The position numbers and the translations under genes were made by a program. This document shows positions 24,889 through 33,939 of a stretch of DNA of 47,275 nucleotides, piece by piece. The notes below the pieces were generated by a model. It saw only the letters and a list, made by a program, of their open reading frames with translations. It ran no database searches and was not told where the DNA came from. This DNA comes from Marinifilaceae bacterium (GTDB lineage: Bacteria > Bacteroidota > Bacteroidia > Bacteroidales > Marinifilaceae), in assembly GCA_017936285.1 (NCBI GenBank), contig JAGBFU010000032.1:1-47275 (forward strand), given 5' to 3'. Position 1 is the first letter of the stretch. Every line of letters starts with the position of its first letter.

Positions 24889-24896
24889 TACCTTTG
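24889..24896 (+). promoter_or_regulatory. Bacteroidota promoter for nusB (TTG-N20-TACCTTTG)
   Basis: TACCTTTG is an exact -7 match, and a TTG at 24866-24868 sits 20 nt upstream as a partial -33 element. It is 42 nt before the ATG at 24939. Confidence 0.55.
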
Positions 24897-24938
24897 TACC
24901 GTAAAAAATAGTTTAATTGTAAAAGAGTTCTTTTGGAT

Positions 24939-25910
24939 ATGATAAGCAGAAGATTGATACGAATCAAAGTGTTGCAGATGGCATACTCTCACGTCCGTAC
25001 CGAGGACAAAGACCTTGCAATAACCGAGAAAGAGTTAATCAATAAGAGTATCAAAAGCAGTACCGATCTATACTATCTGACAATATCACTTTTGTCAGAT
25101 CTTAAGTATATGGCAGCAAAGAGAATAGATGCAGCCAGAAATAAATATATCCCTACCGAAAGCGATTTAAACCCCAATATGCGCTTTGTTGAGAATCCCG
25201 TAATTTTAAAAATCGAGCAATCTCCTGAATATAAGCGTTATATTTCAAACAATGTTATTTCATGGGATAACGATGAGACCCTCTCATATTTCTATAACAA
25301 ACTAACAAACAGTAACTTTTACGCCAAGTATATGAATTTGGAGTCGCCGACATTCAAAGATCATATTGACTTTACTGTTCGCATTATGAGCGATGTTATC
25401 ATGAACGATGAGATTTTCTACCAATGCACAGAAGAGAAGAACATCTATTGGAATGATGACTACTCTGTTGTAATGCCGGCTGTTTTGCGTACATTGAAAA
25501 GAATTACCGAAGAGGATGATATCATCTTTGATAACACTCCATTAGCAAGAGAGTTATATCGTGATAACGCCGATGACCTTGCAGAATCGATTGAATTTGC
25601 AAAAGTGCTACTTCGCAGAACTGTGCTTGATCGTAAGAACTACACCGAGTTGATAGCTCCACATGCTGTAAATTGGAAGATTGAGCGTATGTCAGAGATG
25701 GATCGTTTGATTATGGATATGGCCATTACCGAGTGGCTGAACTTTGAGGAGATTCCTATAAAGGTAACAATCAACGAATATCTTGACATTGCCAAGGCAT
25801 ATAGTAGCGAAAAGAGTAATGCCTTTATCAACGGAGTTTTGGACAAGATTCTTTCAGATCTGAAAGAGAGCGGTAAAATTCACAAGAGTGGACGAGGACT
25901 TATAGGATAA
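24939..25910 (+). CDS. nusB: Transcription antitermination factor NusB, N-terminally extended
   Basis: NusB binds boxA RNA with NusE (S10) in rRNA antitermination. The recognisable NusB fold is at the C-terminus (about 200-315: NWKIERMSEMDRLIMDMAI, EEIPIKVTINEYLDIAKAYS, FINGVLDKI). About 180 residues before it make the protein 323 aa, over twice the E. coli length; such an extension is common in Bacteroidota. The ATG at 24939 is preferred over a TTG 6 nt upstream. Monocistronic, with a strong terminator downstream. Confidence 0.95.
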   Translation: MISRRLIRIKVLQMAYSHVRTEDKDLAITEKELINKSIKSSTDLYYLTISLLSDLKYMAAKRIDAARNKYIPTESDLNPNMRFVENPVILKIEQSPEYKRYISNNVISWDNDETLSYFYNKLTNSNFYAKYMNLESPTFKDHIDFTVRIMSDVIMNDEIFYQCTEEKNIYWNDDYSVVMPAVLRTLKRITEEDDIIFDNTPLARELYRDNADDLAESIEFAKVLLRRTVLDRKNYTELIAPHAVNWKIERMSEMDRLIMDMAITEWLNFEEIPIKVTINEYLDIAKAYSSEKSNAFINGVLDKILSDLKESGKIHKSGRGLIG

Positions 25911-25943
25911 TAGCTATAGAGTTGTAACCAGATAAATGAAACA

Positions 25944-25976
25944 AGTGGCTTGGAGTATAAACTCCAGGCCACTTTT
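25944..25976 (+). terminator. Strong intrinsic terminator after nusB
   Basis: A 13-bp stem (25944-25956 with 25961-25973, one G-U pair) and a 4-nt loop are followed by TTTCTAT. Confidence 0.85.
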
Positions 25977-26000
25977 CTATATCCCCACAGAGGGACTAAA

Positions 26001-26035
26001 AAGGGGAGTCCAACAGATATTGTTGGACACCCCTT
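26001..26035. terminator. Second hairpin in the nusB-nifJ gap
   Basis: Arms of 15 nt (26001-26015 with 26021-26035) carry one mismatch and a 5-nt loop. It may serve as a backup terminator for either convergent gene. Confidence 0.55.
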
Positions 26036-26045
26036 GATTTGTTTA

Positions 26046-26074
26046 AGAAGCTGTATAACAATTATACAGCTTCT
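26046..26074 (-). terminator. Perfect 12-bp hairpin after nifJ
   Basis: AGAAGCTGTATA pairs with TATACAGCTTCT around a 5-nt loop, 29 nt beyond the nifJ stop codon. There is no strong T tract on the minus side. Confidence 0.5.
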
Positions 26075-26103
26075 GAGTATATTGATTATTATTAAATCAA
26101 TTA

Positions 26104-29100
26104 TTAATCAGCCAAACGCTTGTAGTTATTGTAACGCCACAATGCGTTGTCCTGAGCAGCCTGGAACAACTCCTCAGCCTCTGCAGGATACTGCTTCATT
26201 ACAGATGCGTAACGAACCTCACCCTTCAAGAAATCTTTGAACTTACTCCAATCCGGCTCCTTGCTATCCAATGTGAATGGATTCTTGCCCTCAGCCTCAA
26301 GTGTTGGGTTATATCTCCACAAATGCCAGTAACCGCAAGCAACAGCAGCAGCCTCCTCTGCCTGTGATTTACCCATACCTGCCTTCAAACCGTGGTTGAT
26401 ACATGGAGCGTAAGCAATAATCAATGATGGTCCGTCGTAAGCCTCAGCCTCACGGATAGCCTTCAATGTCTGTGCAGGATCTGCACCCATTGCAATCTGA
26501 GCAACATATACATAACCATATGTTGTAGCCATCAAACCAAGATCTTTCTTACGTACACGCTTACCTGCAGCAGCAAACTTAGCGATAGCTCCTACCGGTG
26601 TAGCCTTAGATGACTGACCTCCTGTATTTGAGTAAACCTCAGTATCAACAACCAATACATTTACATCCTTACCTGTTGACAATACGTGATCCAATCCACC
26701 ATAACCGATATCGTATGATGCACCGTCACCGGCAATAATCCACTGGCTACGTTTTACAAGGTAATCCTTATACTCAAGAACGGCCTTACATGTATCGCAT
26801 CCACAAGCCTCACAAGCAGCAATAATCTGTGGAGCAAGCTCCTTGGTCTTGTCTGAGCTGTTCATATTTGCCAACCACTCAGTGAACAAGCCCTTCAACT
26901 CGTCGCTGCACTTTGGACACTCAGTTCCCTTACGGATGATGTTAGCCAAACGCTCAACCATCTTCTCGTTAGCAAGCTTCATACCCAAACCGAACTCTGC
27001 AAAATCCTCGAACAATGAGTTAGCCCAAGCAGGACCCTGACCCTTAGCATTTGTTGTATATGGAGTTGATGGAACAGATCCTGAGTAGATTGAAGAACAA
27101 CCTGTAGCATTAGCTACCATCTCATGATCTCCGTACAACTGAGAAATCAACTTAACGTATGGAGTCTCACCACATCCAGAACATGCACCGCTGAATTCGA
27201 ACAATGGAGTTGCGAACTGAGTATTCTTTGGATTAGCCTTGATATCTACCAAATCCTGCTTGCTTGATACCTTCTCTACGCAATAATCCCAGTTTGCAGC
27301 CTCGCTCAACTGACTCTCCAATGCAACCATCTTAAGTGCCTTACCCTGCTTGTTACCTGGACATACGTCAACACAGTTACCACAACCCACGCAATCAAGA
27401 ACACTTACCTGCATACGGAATGTCATTCCATCAAACTGCTTTCCGATAGCCTTGATTGTATCGAAAGAAGCACCCTTCTGCTCCTCCTCGTTCAATACGA
27501 ATGGACGGATACAAGCGTGAGGACAAACAAAAGCACACTTGTTACACTGGATACAGTTTGCAGCCTCCCACTCAGGAACGAATGCAGATACTCCGCGCTT
27601 CTCCCACTTAGCTGTACCCTGCTGCCATGTACCATCCTCGAATCCCTTGAATGCTGAAACAGGTAGCAAATCACCATCCTGTGCATTGATAGGACGAACA
27701 ACCTCGTTGATGAATGCAGGAGCGTTATCCTTAGCAGCCTCCTCAATCTCAAGAGAAGCCCATGCAGGATCAACTGTCAACTGCTTGTACTCACCACCGC
27801 GATCAACAGCAGCATAGTTCTTGTTTACAACATCCTCACCCTTCTTACCGTAACTCTTAACGATGAAGTGCTTCATCTCCTCGATAGCCTGCTCTACAGG
27901 GATAACCTCGGTGATACGGAAGAATGCAGACTGAAGGATTGTATTTGTACGGTTACCCAAACCAATCTCCTGAGCAATCTTTGTAGCATTGATATAGTAA
28001 ACAGTGATATTCTTCTCTGCGAAATATTTCTTAACCTTGTTTGGCAAGTTCTTAACCAACTCCTCACCATCCCATAGGGTATTCAACAAGAATGTACCAT
28101 TTTCACGCAATCCGCGAGTTACATCATACATATTAAGGTATGCCTGAACGTGACAAGCCACGAAGTTAGGTGTTGTTACCAAATATGTAGAGTGGATAGG
28201 TACATCTCCGAAACGAAGGTGTGAACAGGTGAAACCTCCTGACTTCTTAGAGTCATATGAGAAGTATGCCTGGCAATATTTGTTGGTTGTCTCTCCGATA
28301 ATCTTAACTGAGTTCTTGTTAGCTCCAACAGTACCGTCAGCACCCAATCCATAGAACTTAGCCTCGAAAGTTGAAGCATCGCCCAATGCAATCTCCTCCT
28401 TAGCAGGAAGTGATGTGAATGTTACATCGTCAACAATACCTACTGTGAAGTGATCCTTTGGCTGTGGAAGTGACATATTCTCGAATACGCTAAGAATCTT
28501 AGCCGGAGTTGTGTCGTTAGAAGCCATTCCGTAACGTCCACCGATAATCTTTGGAGCGTTTGCCACACCATTGTAAGCAGCAACAACATCCAAATACAAA
28601 GGCTCAGCGTATGCACCAGGCTCCTTAGTTCTGTCAAGAACAGTCAAATATTTTGTAGTAGCAGGAACAGCTGCCAACAAGTGCTTAACAGAGAATGGAC
28701 GATACAAGTGAACAGCCACCATACCAACCTTCTCACCCTTAGCCTGCAAGTAATCGATAACCTCGATAGCAGCCTCTGTAGCAGATCCCATCAAAACAAT
28801 TACGCGCTCTGCATCCTGAGCTCCGTAGTAGTTGAATAGACCATATTTGCGACCTGTAATCTCAGACAACTTCTCCATGTACTCCTCAACGATTGCAGGA
28901 ACAGCATCGTAGAATGGGTTACAAGCCTCACGGTGTGCAAAGTAAACATCGCTATTCTCTGCCATACCGCGAGCTACAGGAGCATTTGGATTCAAACCGC
29001 GAGCACGGAACTCTGCCAATGCCTGCTGATCAACCAATCCTGCAAGTTGCTCTTGCTCGATAACCTCGATCTTCTGAATCTCGTGTGATGTACGGAATCC

Positions 29101-29622
29101 GTCGAAGAAGTTCAAGAATGGGATACGGCTCTTAATTGTAGCCAAGTGAGCTACTGCCGACAAATCCATAACCTCCTGAACAGAGCCCTCTGCCAACATA
29201 GCAAAACCTGTCTGACGACAAGCCATAACATCCTGATGGTCTCCGAAGATTGAAAGAGCGTGGCTTGCCAACGCACGTGCAGAAACGTGGAATACGCAAG
29301 GAAGCATCTCTCCGGCAATTTTATACATATTAGGGATCATCAACAACAATCCCTGAGAAGCGGTATATGTTGTAGTTAACGCACCTGCTTGCAATGATCC
29401 GTGAACAGCTCCTGCTGCACCACCCTCACTTTGCATCTCTTGAACCTGAACGGTCTCGCCGAAGATGTTCTTTCTTCCTGCTGCCGCCCACTCATCTACA
29501 TACTCAGCCATTGTAGATGAAGGTGTGATAGGATAAATACATGAAACCTCACTGAACATATATGCGATATGCGCAGCAGCCATGTTACCATCACAAGTGA
29601 TAAACTTTTTCTCGTTTGCCAT
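26104..29622 (-). CDS. nifJ: Pyruvate:ferredoxin (flavodoxin) oxidoreductase
   Basis: Single-chain PFOR of 1172 residues, the full size of the family. It decarboxylates pyruvate to acetyl-CoA and passes electrons to ferredoxin, the central step of anaerobic carbon metabolism. The order is TPP pyrimidine domain, CoA-binding domain, EKR region, a 2x[4Fe-4S] ferredoxin module (CIQCNKCAFVCP near 690 and CVGCGNCVDVCP near 745), then the TPP domain (GDGASYDIGYGG near 964). The ATG at 29622 (MANEKKF) is chosen over an upstream TTG. Codon use is strongly biased (heavily AAC, TAC, GTT), consistent with high expression. Monocistronic. Confidence 0.97.
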   Translation of the reverse strand: MANEKKFITCDGNMAAAHIAYMFSEVSCIYPITPSSTMAEYVDEWAAAGRKNIFGETVQVQEMQSEGGAAGAVHGSLQAGALTTTYTASQGLLLMIPNMYKIAGEMLPCVFHVSARALASHALSIFGDHQDVMACRQTGFAMLAEGSVQEVMDLSAVAHLATIKSRIPFLNFFDGFRTSHEIQKIEVIEQEQLAGLVDQQALAEFRARGLNPNAPVARGMAENSDVYFAHREACNPFYDAVPAIVEEYMEKLSEITGRKYGLFNYYGAQDAERVIVLMGSATEAAIEVIDYLQAKGEKVGMVAVHLYRPFSVKHLLAAVPATTKYLTVLDRTKEPGAYAEPLYLDVVAAYNGVANAPKIIGGRYGMASNDTTPAKILSVFENMSLPQPKDHFTVGIVDDVTFTSLPAKEEIALGDASTFEAKFYGLGADGTVGANKNSVKIIGETTNKYCQAYFSYDSKKSGGFTCSHLRFGDVPIHSTYLVTTPNFVACHVQAYLNMYDVTRGLRENGTFLLNTLWDGEELVKNLPNKVKKYFAEKNITVYYINATKIAQEIGLGNRTNTILQSAFFRITEVIPVEQAIEEMKHFIVKSYGKKGEDVVNKNYAAVDRGGEYKQLTVDPAWASLEIEEAAKDNAPAFINEVVRPINAQDGDLLPVSAFKGFEDGTWQQGTAKWEKRGVSAFVPEWEAANCIQCNKCAFVCPHACIRPFVLNEEEQKGASFDTIKAIGKQFDGMTFRMQVSVLDCVGCGNCVDVCPGNKQGKALKMVALESQLSEAANWDYCVEKVSSKQDLVDIKANPKNTQFATPLFEFSGACSGCGETPYVKLISQLYGDHEMVANATGCSSIYSGSVPSTPYTTNAKGQGPAWANSLFEDFAEFGLGMKLANEKMVERLANIIRKGTECPKCSDELKGLFTEWLANMNSSDKTKELAPQIIAACEACGCDTCKAVLEYKDYLVKRSQWIIAGDGASYDIGYGGLDHVLSTGKDVNVLVVDTEVYSNTGGQSSKATPVGAIAKFAAAGKRVRKKDLGLMATTYGYVYVAQIAMGADPAQTLKAIREAEAYDGPSLIIAYAPCINHGLKAGMGKSQAEEAAAVACGYWHLWRYNPTLEAEGKNPFTLDSKEPDWSKFKDFLKGEVRYASVMKQYPAEAEELFQAAQDNALWRYNNYKRLAD

Positions 29623-29820
29623 TTTGTTTATTAATATGTTAATACTCAAAAATTAATTTCATTATACTATGTATCAGAAAATTACAACGAAAGTGACACC
29701 CCTCCGTAACTACGCAATTTTCAATTCTACAAATTTAGAAAAAAATTACGTTACTGACACATATTATCTCTATTTTTTTAGAAGTCAACTAATAGACTGA
29801 TTAAGAACCAGTTCCTGAAT

Positions 29821-31716
29821 TCAGACAGACGACGACATTGAAACAAGGAACTCCTCGTTACTCGACGTCATCTCCATCTGTTTCTTCACAAACTCCATTG
29901 CCTCGACCGAATTCATATCAGCCAGATAGTTTCTCAAAATCCATATCCTGTTTTGAGCAGCCGGAGTAAGCAACAAATCATCGCGACGTGTACTTGAAGC
30001 TGTAATATCAACTGCAGGGAAGATACGCTTGTTACTCAACTTTCTGTCAAGCTGCAACTCCATATTACCTGTACCCTTAAACTCCTCAAAAATAACATCA
30101 TCCATCTTGGAACCTGTCTCTGTAAGTGCGGTAGCAAGAATTGTCAGCGAACCGCCTCCCTCGATATTACGGGCAGCACCAAAGAAACGTTTTGGTTTAT
30201 GCAGCGCATTCGCATCAACTCCTCCCGACAACACCTTTCCTGATGCCGGAGAGACAGTATTATACGCACGAGCCAAACGGGTAATTGAGTCCAGCAAAAT
30301 TACTACATCATGTCCGCACTCAACCATACGTTTAGCCTTTTCAAGCACTATATTGGCAACCTTCACGTGGTGCTCAGCAGGTTCGTCAAATGTAGATGAT
30401 ATCACCTCAGCATTAACACTGCGCGCCATATCAGTAACCTCCTCAGGACGCTCATCAATCAACAGAATGATCAGATAAACCTCAGGATGGTTGGCAGCAA
30501 TTGCATTCGCAATCTCCTTCAACAAAACAGTCTTACCGGTTTTAGGCTGAGCTACAATCAATCCACGCTGTCCCTTACCGATAGGAGCGAACATATCCAC
30601 CACCCTGGTTGATATCGACGATGAATTATTTCCGGTTATATTAAACTTCTCATCAGGGAATAACGGAGTAAGGTGATCGAACGGCACTCTGTCACGCACA
30701 TCCTCGGGAGCTCGTCCGTTAATTGAGACAACCTTTACCAGTGGGAAATACTTTTCCCCCTCTTTCGGAGGACGAATCTTACCCTTTACAACATCTCCGG
30801 TCTGAAGTCCGAAAAGCTTTATCTGGCTTTGTGAAACATATATATCATCGGGCGAGGATACATAGTTATAATCTGATGAGCGTAAAAAACCATATCCGTC
30901 AGGCATTGTCTCAAGCACTCCGGTACTCTCGATAATTCCCTCAAACTCATAGAAACGATCCTTCTTGTCAAATCGCCCTTTCATTGATTGAGAATCTGCC
31001 CCCTCACTCTGAGAATCAGCATTATCATCAACCTGATTATCAACAGACTGCTCACGCTTCTCAACTATCTCATCGTTAATTATCTCTACAGGCTCAACAG
31101 CGACGCTCTCATCAATACGTACTGTCGATGGCACAGATTCCTCTGCAACAACGTCATTAGAGGTTACATTGTCCGGAGTTCCTTGCTCCTGTTGTTGAGT
31201 TCTTTGCTCCTTTCTTCTGTTTTGCCAGTCACGTCCATTGCCACGACGGAAATTCCTCTCAACACGCTCTGCTCTTACCGGCACAGAACCCTCACTCCCT
31301 GTTGAATTATCACTGATAATTGAAGAGGCGATTGGAGCTCCAATTATAGGAACATCTACAATAGGGGCATCACTCTGCTCCATCTTCGGATTTTGCGGAA
31401 CATAGACTCTGTTGGTTCTACGATACACTATCTCTTTATCTCTGTCAGAAACACTACCCTGTGATCCTCCAACCTTCTCTACTCCCTGATTGAAAATTTT
31501 GACTCTGGGCTTGTTAACTCTTGCAACCTCGCTTGGTCTCATAACCTTGGGCTGCTGTTGAGTTATTTCAGGTGTAGGTCTTTCCGCTTGAACATCTAAA
31601 ATCTTATAAATAAGTTCTTGCTTCTTAAAAGACTCCACCCTTTTGATTTTCATCTCTTTAGCTATTTGTCGCAACTCTGGCAACAACTTTTCGCTAAGTT
31701 CTAAAATGTCATACAT
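29821..31716 (-). CDS. rho: Transcription termination factor Rho
   Basis: A hexameric RNA helicase that releases RNA polymerase. The N-terminal Rho_N domain (about 1-48) is followed by a low-complexity insertion (about 50-260) rich in Arg, Gln, Glu, Ser and Val. The cold-shock-like RNA-binding domain comes next ([15 protein letters not shown] near 268-282), then the ATPase with P-loop AQPKTGKT (about 383-390), [13 protein letters not shown] and the Q/R-loop region ending [13 protein letters not shown]. The 631-residue length is due to the insertion, usual in Bacteroidota. It has its own promoter. Confidence 0.97.
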   Translation of the reverse strand: MYDILELSEKLLPELRQIAKEMKIKRVESFKKQELIYKILDVQAERPTPEITQQQPKVMRPSEVARVNKPRVKIFNQGVEKVGGSQGSVSDRDKEIVYRRTNRVYVPQNPKMEQSDAPIVDVPIIGAPIASSIISDNSTGSEGSVPVRAERVERNFRRGNGRDWQNRRKEQRTQQQEQGTPDNVTSNDVVAEESVPSTVRIDESVAVEPVEIINDEIVEKREQSVDNQVDDNADSQSEGADSQSMKGRFDKKDRFYEFEGIIESTGVLETMPDGYGFLRSSDYNYVSSPDDIYVSQSQIKLFGLQTGDVVKGKIRPPKEGEKYFPLVKVVSINGRAPEDVRDRVPFDHLTPLFPDEKFNITGNNSSSISTRVVDMFAPIGKGQRGLIVAQPKTGKTVLLKEIANAIAANHPEVYLIILLIDERPEEVTDMARSVNAEVISSTFDEPAEHHVKVANIVLEKAKRMVECGHDVVILLDSITRLARAYNTVSPASGKVLSGGVDANALHKPKRFFGAARNIEGGGSLTILATALTETGSKMDDVIFEEFKGTGNMELQLDRKLSNKRIFPAVDITASSTRRDDLLLTPAAQNRIWILRNYLADMNSVEAMEFVKKQMEMTSSNEEFLVSMSSSV

Positions 31717-31799
31717 AAAATAAACTGAGATTATTTAAACAGTTTTTATAGAAATCGAAACATTGCCCTGTTGATGGGGACTGAACATTTTCGACACTA

Positions 31800-31830
31800 C
31801 AAAGTTACGAAAAAATAGAGTAGATACAAA
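31800..31830 (-). promoter_or_regulatory. Full Bacteroidota promoter for rho (TTTG-N19-TAACTTTG)
   Basis: The -33 TTTG (31827-31830) and -7 TAACTTTG (31800-31807), 19 nt apart, make the best promoter match in the window. The leader would be about 80 nt, which leaves room for autoregulation. Confidence 0.75.
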
Positions 31831-31838
31831 ATATTTAC

Positions 31839-31846
31839 TACTTTTG
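31839..31846 (+). promoter_or_regulatory. Bacteroidota -7 element (TACTTTTG) for tatA
   Basis: Exact TAnnTTTG match 70 nt before the tatA ATG, immediately beside the -33 box of the divergent rho promoter. Confidence 0.5.
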
Positions 31847-31916
31847 TGTGTTAAACATATTTTAAACATCTACTATCCAGAATAATTTGGATATAACAAT
31901 TAAACGATATAGAACT

Positions 31917-32099
31917 ATGACAAGTTTGATTTTTGGACTGGGGACTGCCGAAATAATCATCATATTGGTAGTTATTGTACTACTTTTCGGTGCAAAAAAG
32001 ATTCCCGAGCTTATGAAGGGGGTTGGCAAAGGAGTTAGAAGTTTCAAAGAGGGGCTAAAAGAGACAGAAACAGAGGAGAAGAACGAGGAACAAAAGTAA
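31917..32099 (+). CDS. tatA: Sec-independent protein translocase TatA
   Basis: A 60-residue TatA/E: a short N-terminal helix ([20 protein letters not shown]), the hinge [20 protein letters not shown] and a charged Glu-rich tail. It forms the pore-like component of the twin-arginine pathway for folded proteins. The ATG at 31917 is preferred to a TTG at 31887. No tatB gene is visible; Bacteroidota usually work with TatA and TatC only. tatC follows after a 179-nt gap filled by a family B repeat. Confidence 0.93.
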   Translation: MTSLIFGLGTAEIIIILVVIVLLFGAKKIPELMKGVGKGVRSFKEGLKETETEEKNEEQK

Positions 32100-32107
32100 A
32101 ATCGGTG

Positions 32108-32128
32108 GCAATGGCGGTTCGCCATTGC
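32108..32128 (+). repeat. 9-bp perfect hairpin between tatA and tatC
   Basis: GCAATGGCG pairs with CGCCATTGC around a 3-nt loop, 9 nt after the tatA stop codon. There is no T tract, so it looks more like a REP-type or 3'-protecting hairpin than a terminator. Confidence 0.6.
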
Positions 32129-32137
32129 TTCGCAATG

Positions 32138-32203
32138 CCGCAAAATAGGCTACGGTTAATCACACTTCGAGTGCTTCTACTCCTCGCGGTTCAGCATAGT
32201 GCA
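32138..32203 (+). repeat. Dispersed repeat family B, copy 3 (partial)
   Basis: Similar over about 65 nt to 3510-3574 (CCGCAAAAT..GG..ACGGTTAA.CACACTTCG.GTGC and onwards), with scattered substitutions, so it is an older copy. It is followed at 32242-32272 by degenerate CTAACT-type heptamers, echoing the setting of the copies at 3484-3708. Confidence 0.7.
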
Positions 32204-32278
32204 AAAAAAATTGCCCTCTGCATTTGACTCGTACAATTTTACCTAACTGCTAACTGGTAACTCCTAACTAATATTGAA

Positions 32279-33043
32279 ATGGAGAACAAATCAATCTGGG
32301 AGCATCTGGATGAACTGAAAAAGGTTATTATACAGATGCTTATTATCAGCATCACATTTGCAATAGTTGCATTTTTCTTTAAAGAGCAACTATTCGCACT
32401 GTTATTAGCCCCAAGAAACTCAGACTTCATTCTATATCAATGGATTAGCCAATTAGGCCAAATATTGAATATCCCAGAAATGAAGGTAGAACCATTCAAT
32501 ATTGAATTGGTAAATATCGAACTTACCGCTCCATTTATGATTCACATGAAGGTTGCCCTTTACACCGGCATCCTTATATCTGCCCCAATACTCATTTACA
32601 AACTCTTTGGATATGTATCACCGGCCCTCTATGCCTCAGAAAAGAGAGCTACACTCACAGTTCTTCCATGGGCCGTACTTCTGTTCTACGCAGGGATTAT
32701 AATAAACTACCTAATAATATTCCCTGTATCATACAAGTTTTTGGCAACATACACGGTAAGCGAGGCTGTTCAGAATACCATATCACTTAGTTCATATATC
32801 AGCACGTTCACCATTCTGTCAATAATGATGGGAATATCGTTCGAGATTCCGATAGTATGTTTATTGCTTTCAAAAATTGGCATTCTAAGTGGAGCGATGC
32901 TGGCAAAATATCGTCGGCATGCAGTTGTTGTAATAATGATTATAGCCGCTATAATTACACCTACCAGCGATATATTCACTCTGCTTATAGTCTCGATTCC
33001 TATCTACATTCTGTATGAACTTGGCATCAAATTCGCCAAATAG
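32279..33043 (+). CDS. tatC: Sec-independent protein translocase TatC
   Basis: A 254-residue receptor of the Tat pathway. The N-terminus SIWEHLDELKK is the conserved cytoplasmic signal-peptide contact, and six membrane helices are visible. FGYVSPALYASEKR lies in the first periplasmic/cytoplasmic loop region and ITPTSDIFTLL is the C-terminal family motif. Full length. Likely cotranscribed with tatA despite the repeat between them. Confidence 0.95.
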   Translation: MENKSIWEHLDELKKVIIQMLIISITFAIVAFFFKEQLFALLLAPRNSDFILYQWISQLGQILNIPEMKVEPFNIELVNIELTAPFMIHMKVALYTGILISAPILIYKLFGYVSPALYASEKRATLTVLPWAVLLFYAGIIINYLIIFPVSYKFLATYTVSEAVQNTISLSSYISTFTILSIMMGISFEIPIVCLLLSKIGILSGAMLAKYRRHAVVVIMIIAAIITPTSDIFTLLIVSIPIYILYELGIKFAK

Positions 33044-33116
33044 AGAGCAGTTTGGCAATAGTTAAATTGCAAAATACAAATTTAAGAGACCAAAGATGCT
33101 TTAAACAGCCCCGGTA

Positions 33117-33779
33117 TCAGCGTTCCAGCAAAATAACTCTCTTTGTTTCAAAAAAATCCTCGTCAAACACTTTAGACAAATCAAAAATACGAGCAGAAGG
33201 AAATGGTTTTAATTCATCGTCAAAATCACCACCCTTTAAATAGATAATACCACTTTTAACCAACTCTCCACTCTCGATCAAAGTAGCCATCGGCTCTGCA
33301 GCACCACCCTTTAAACGCCCTTTAGTGAATTTAACAAAATCAGGAAATGCAGTTACTGCCCTGCTTACCACATAATCAAACACCATATCTTTAGGCAACT
33401 CCTCTACCCTGCTATGGTATGTTGAAATATTCTTTAATCCAAGAGCCTGTGAGACCTCGTTCAATACCTTAATCTTCTTACCGATGGAATCCACTCCGGT
33501 AAATTGTACATCAGGAAACATTATTGCCAGAGGAATACTTGGGAACCCTCCTCCACAACCGATATCAATTACCTTGGCACCCGGCATAAAGTTAAAATAT
33601 GCCGCCACGCCCAACGAATGTAGAAGATGGTGTGTATAGAAGTTATCCATATCCTTTCGGGATATGACATTTATCTTTGCATTCCACTCCTCATACAAGG
33701 GTTGTAACATTTCAAACCGTCCTATCTTCTCTTCTGAGAGTGTTGGAAAATATTTCAATAATAATTCTATGCTATTCAT
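33117..33779 (-). CDS. rsmG: 16S rRNA (guanine-527 N7) methyltransferase
   Basis: A 220-residue SAM-dependent methyltransferase modifying G527 of 16S rRNA. The SAM motif VIDIGCGGGFPSIPLA is at about 68-83, followed by GVDSIGKK and VVSRAVTAFPDF. INVISRKDMDNFYTHHLLHSL near 40-60 is the family N-terminal motif. The ATG at 33779 is chosen over a GTG 27 nt upstream. It converges with tatC, separated by 73 nt with no clear hairpin. Confidence 0.95.
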   Translation of the reverse strand: MNSIELLLKYFPTLSEEKIGRFEMLQPLYEEWNAKINVISRKDMDNFYTHHLLHSLGVAAYFNFMPGAKVIDIGCGGGFPSIPLAIMFPDVQFTGVDSIGKKIKVLNEVSQALGLKNISTYHSRVEELPKDMVFDYVVSRAVTAFPDFVKFTKGRLKGGAAEPMATLIESGELVKSGIIYLKGGDFDDELKPFPSARIFDLSKVFDEDFFETKRVILLER

Positions 33780-33907
33780 ATTGCAAATGTAAGAATTGTA
33801 AAACACAATTTATCCCGAAAAGAGAAAAAAATATAGTTATTGCATAAAGTGGAAGGCTGTTAAGGAAAATGAGTAAACAAAAAATTTTATACAGATTCTA
33901 AATTGAT

Positions 33908-33915
33908 TAACTTTG
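33908..33915 (+). promoter_or_regulatory. Bacteroidota -7 element (TAACTTTG) for the flippase-like gene and rsmA
   Basis: Exact match 32 nt before the ATG at 33940. The predicted transcript start falls near 33921, which is itself an ATG in another frame. Confidence 0.55.
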
Positions 33916-33939
33916 CACGAATGTTTGAAAATATTACAG

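Noticed and set aside
29623..29820. Promoter of nifJ and terminator of rho
   Set aside because: Only weak candidates (TAAATTTG at 29730-29737 and a 7-bp hairpin without a T tract), not convincing enough to list.
30029..30478. 149-residue plus-strand frame
   Set aside because: Antisense shadow of the rho ATPase domain.
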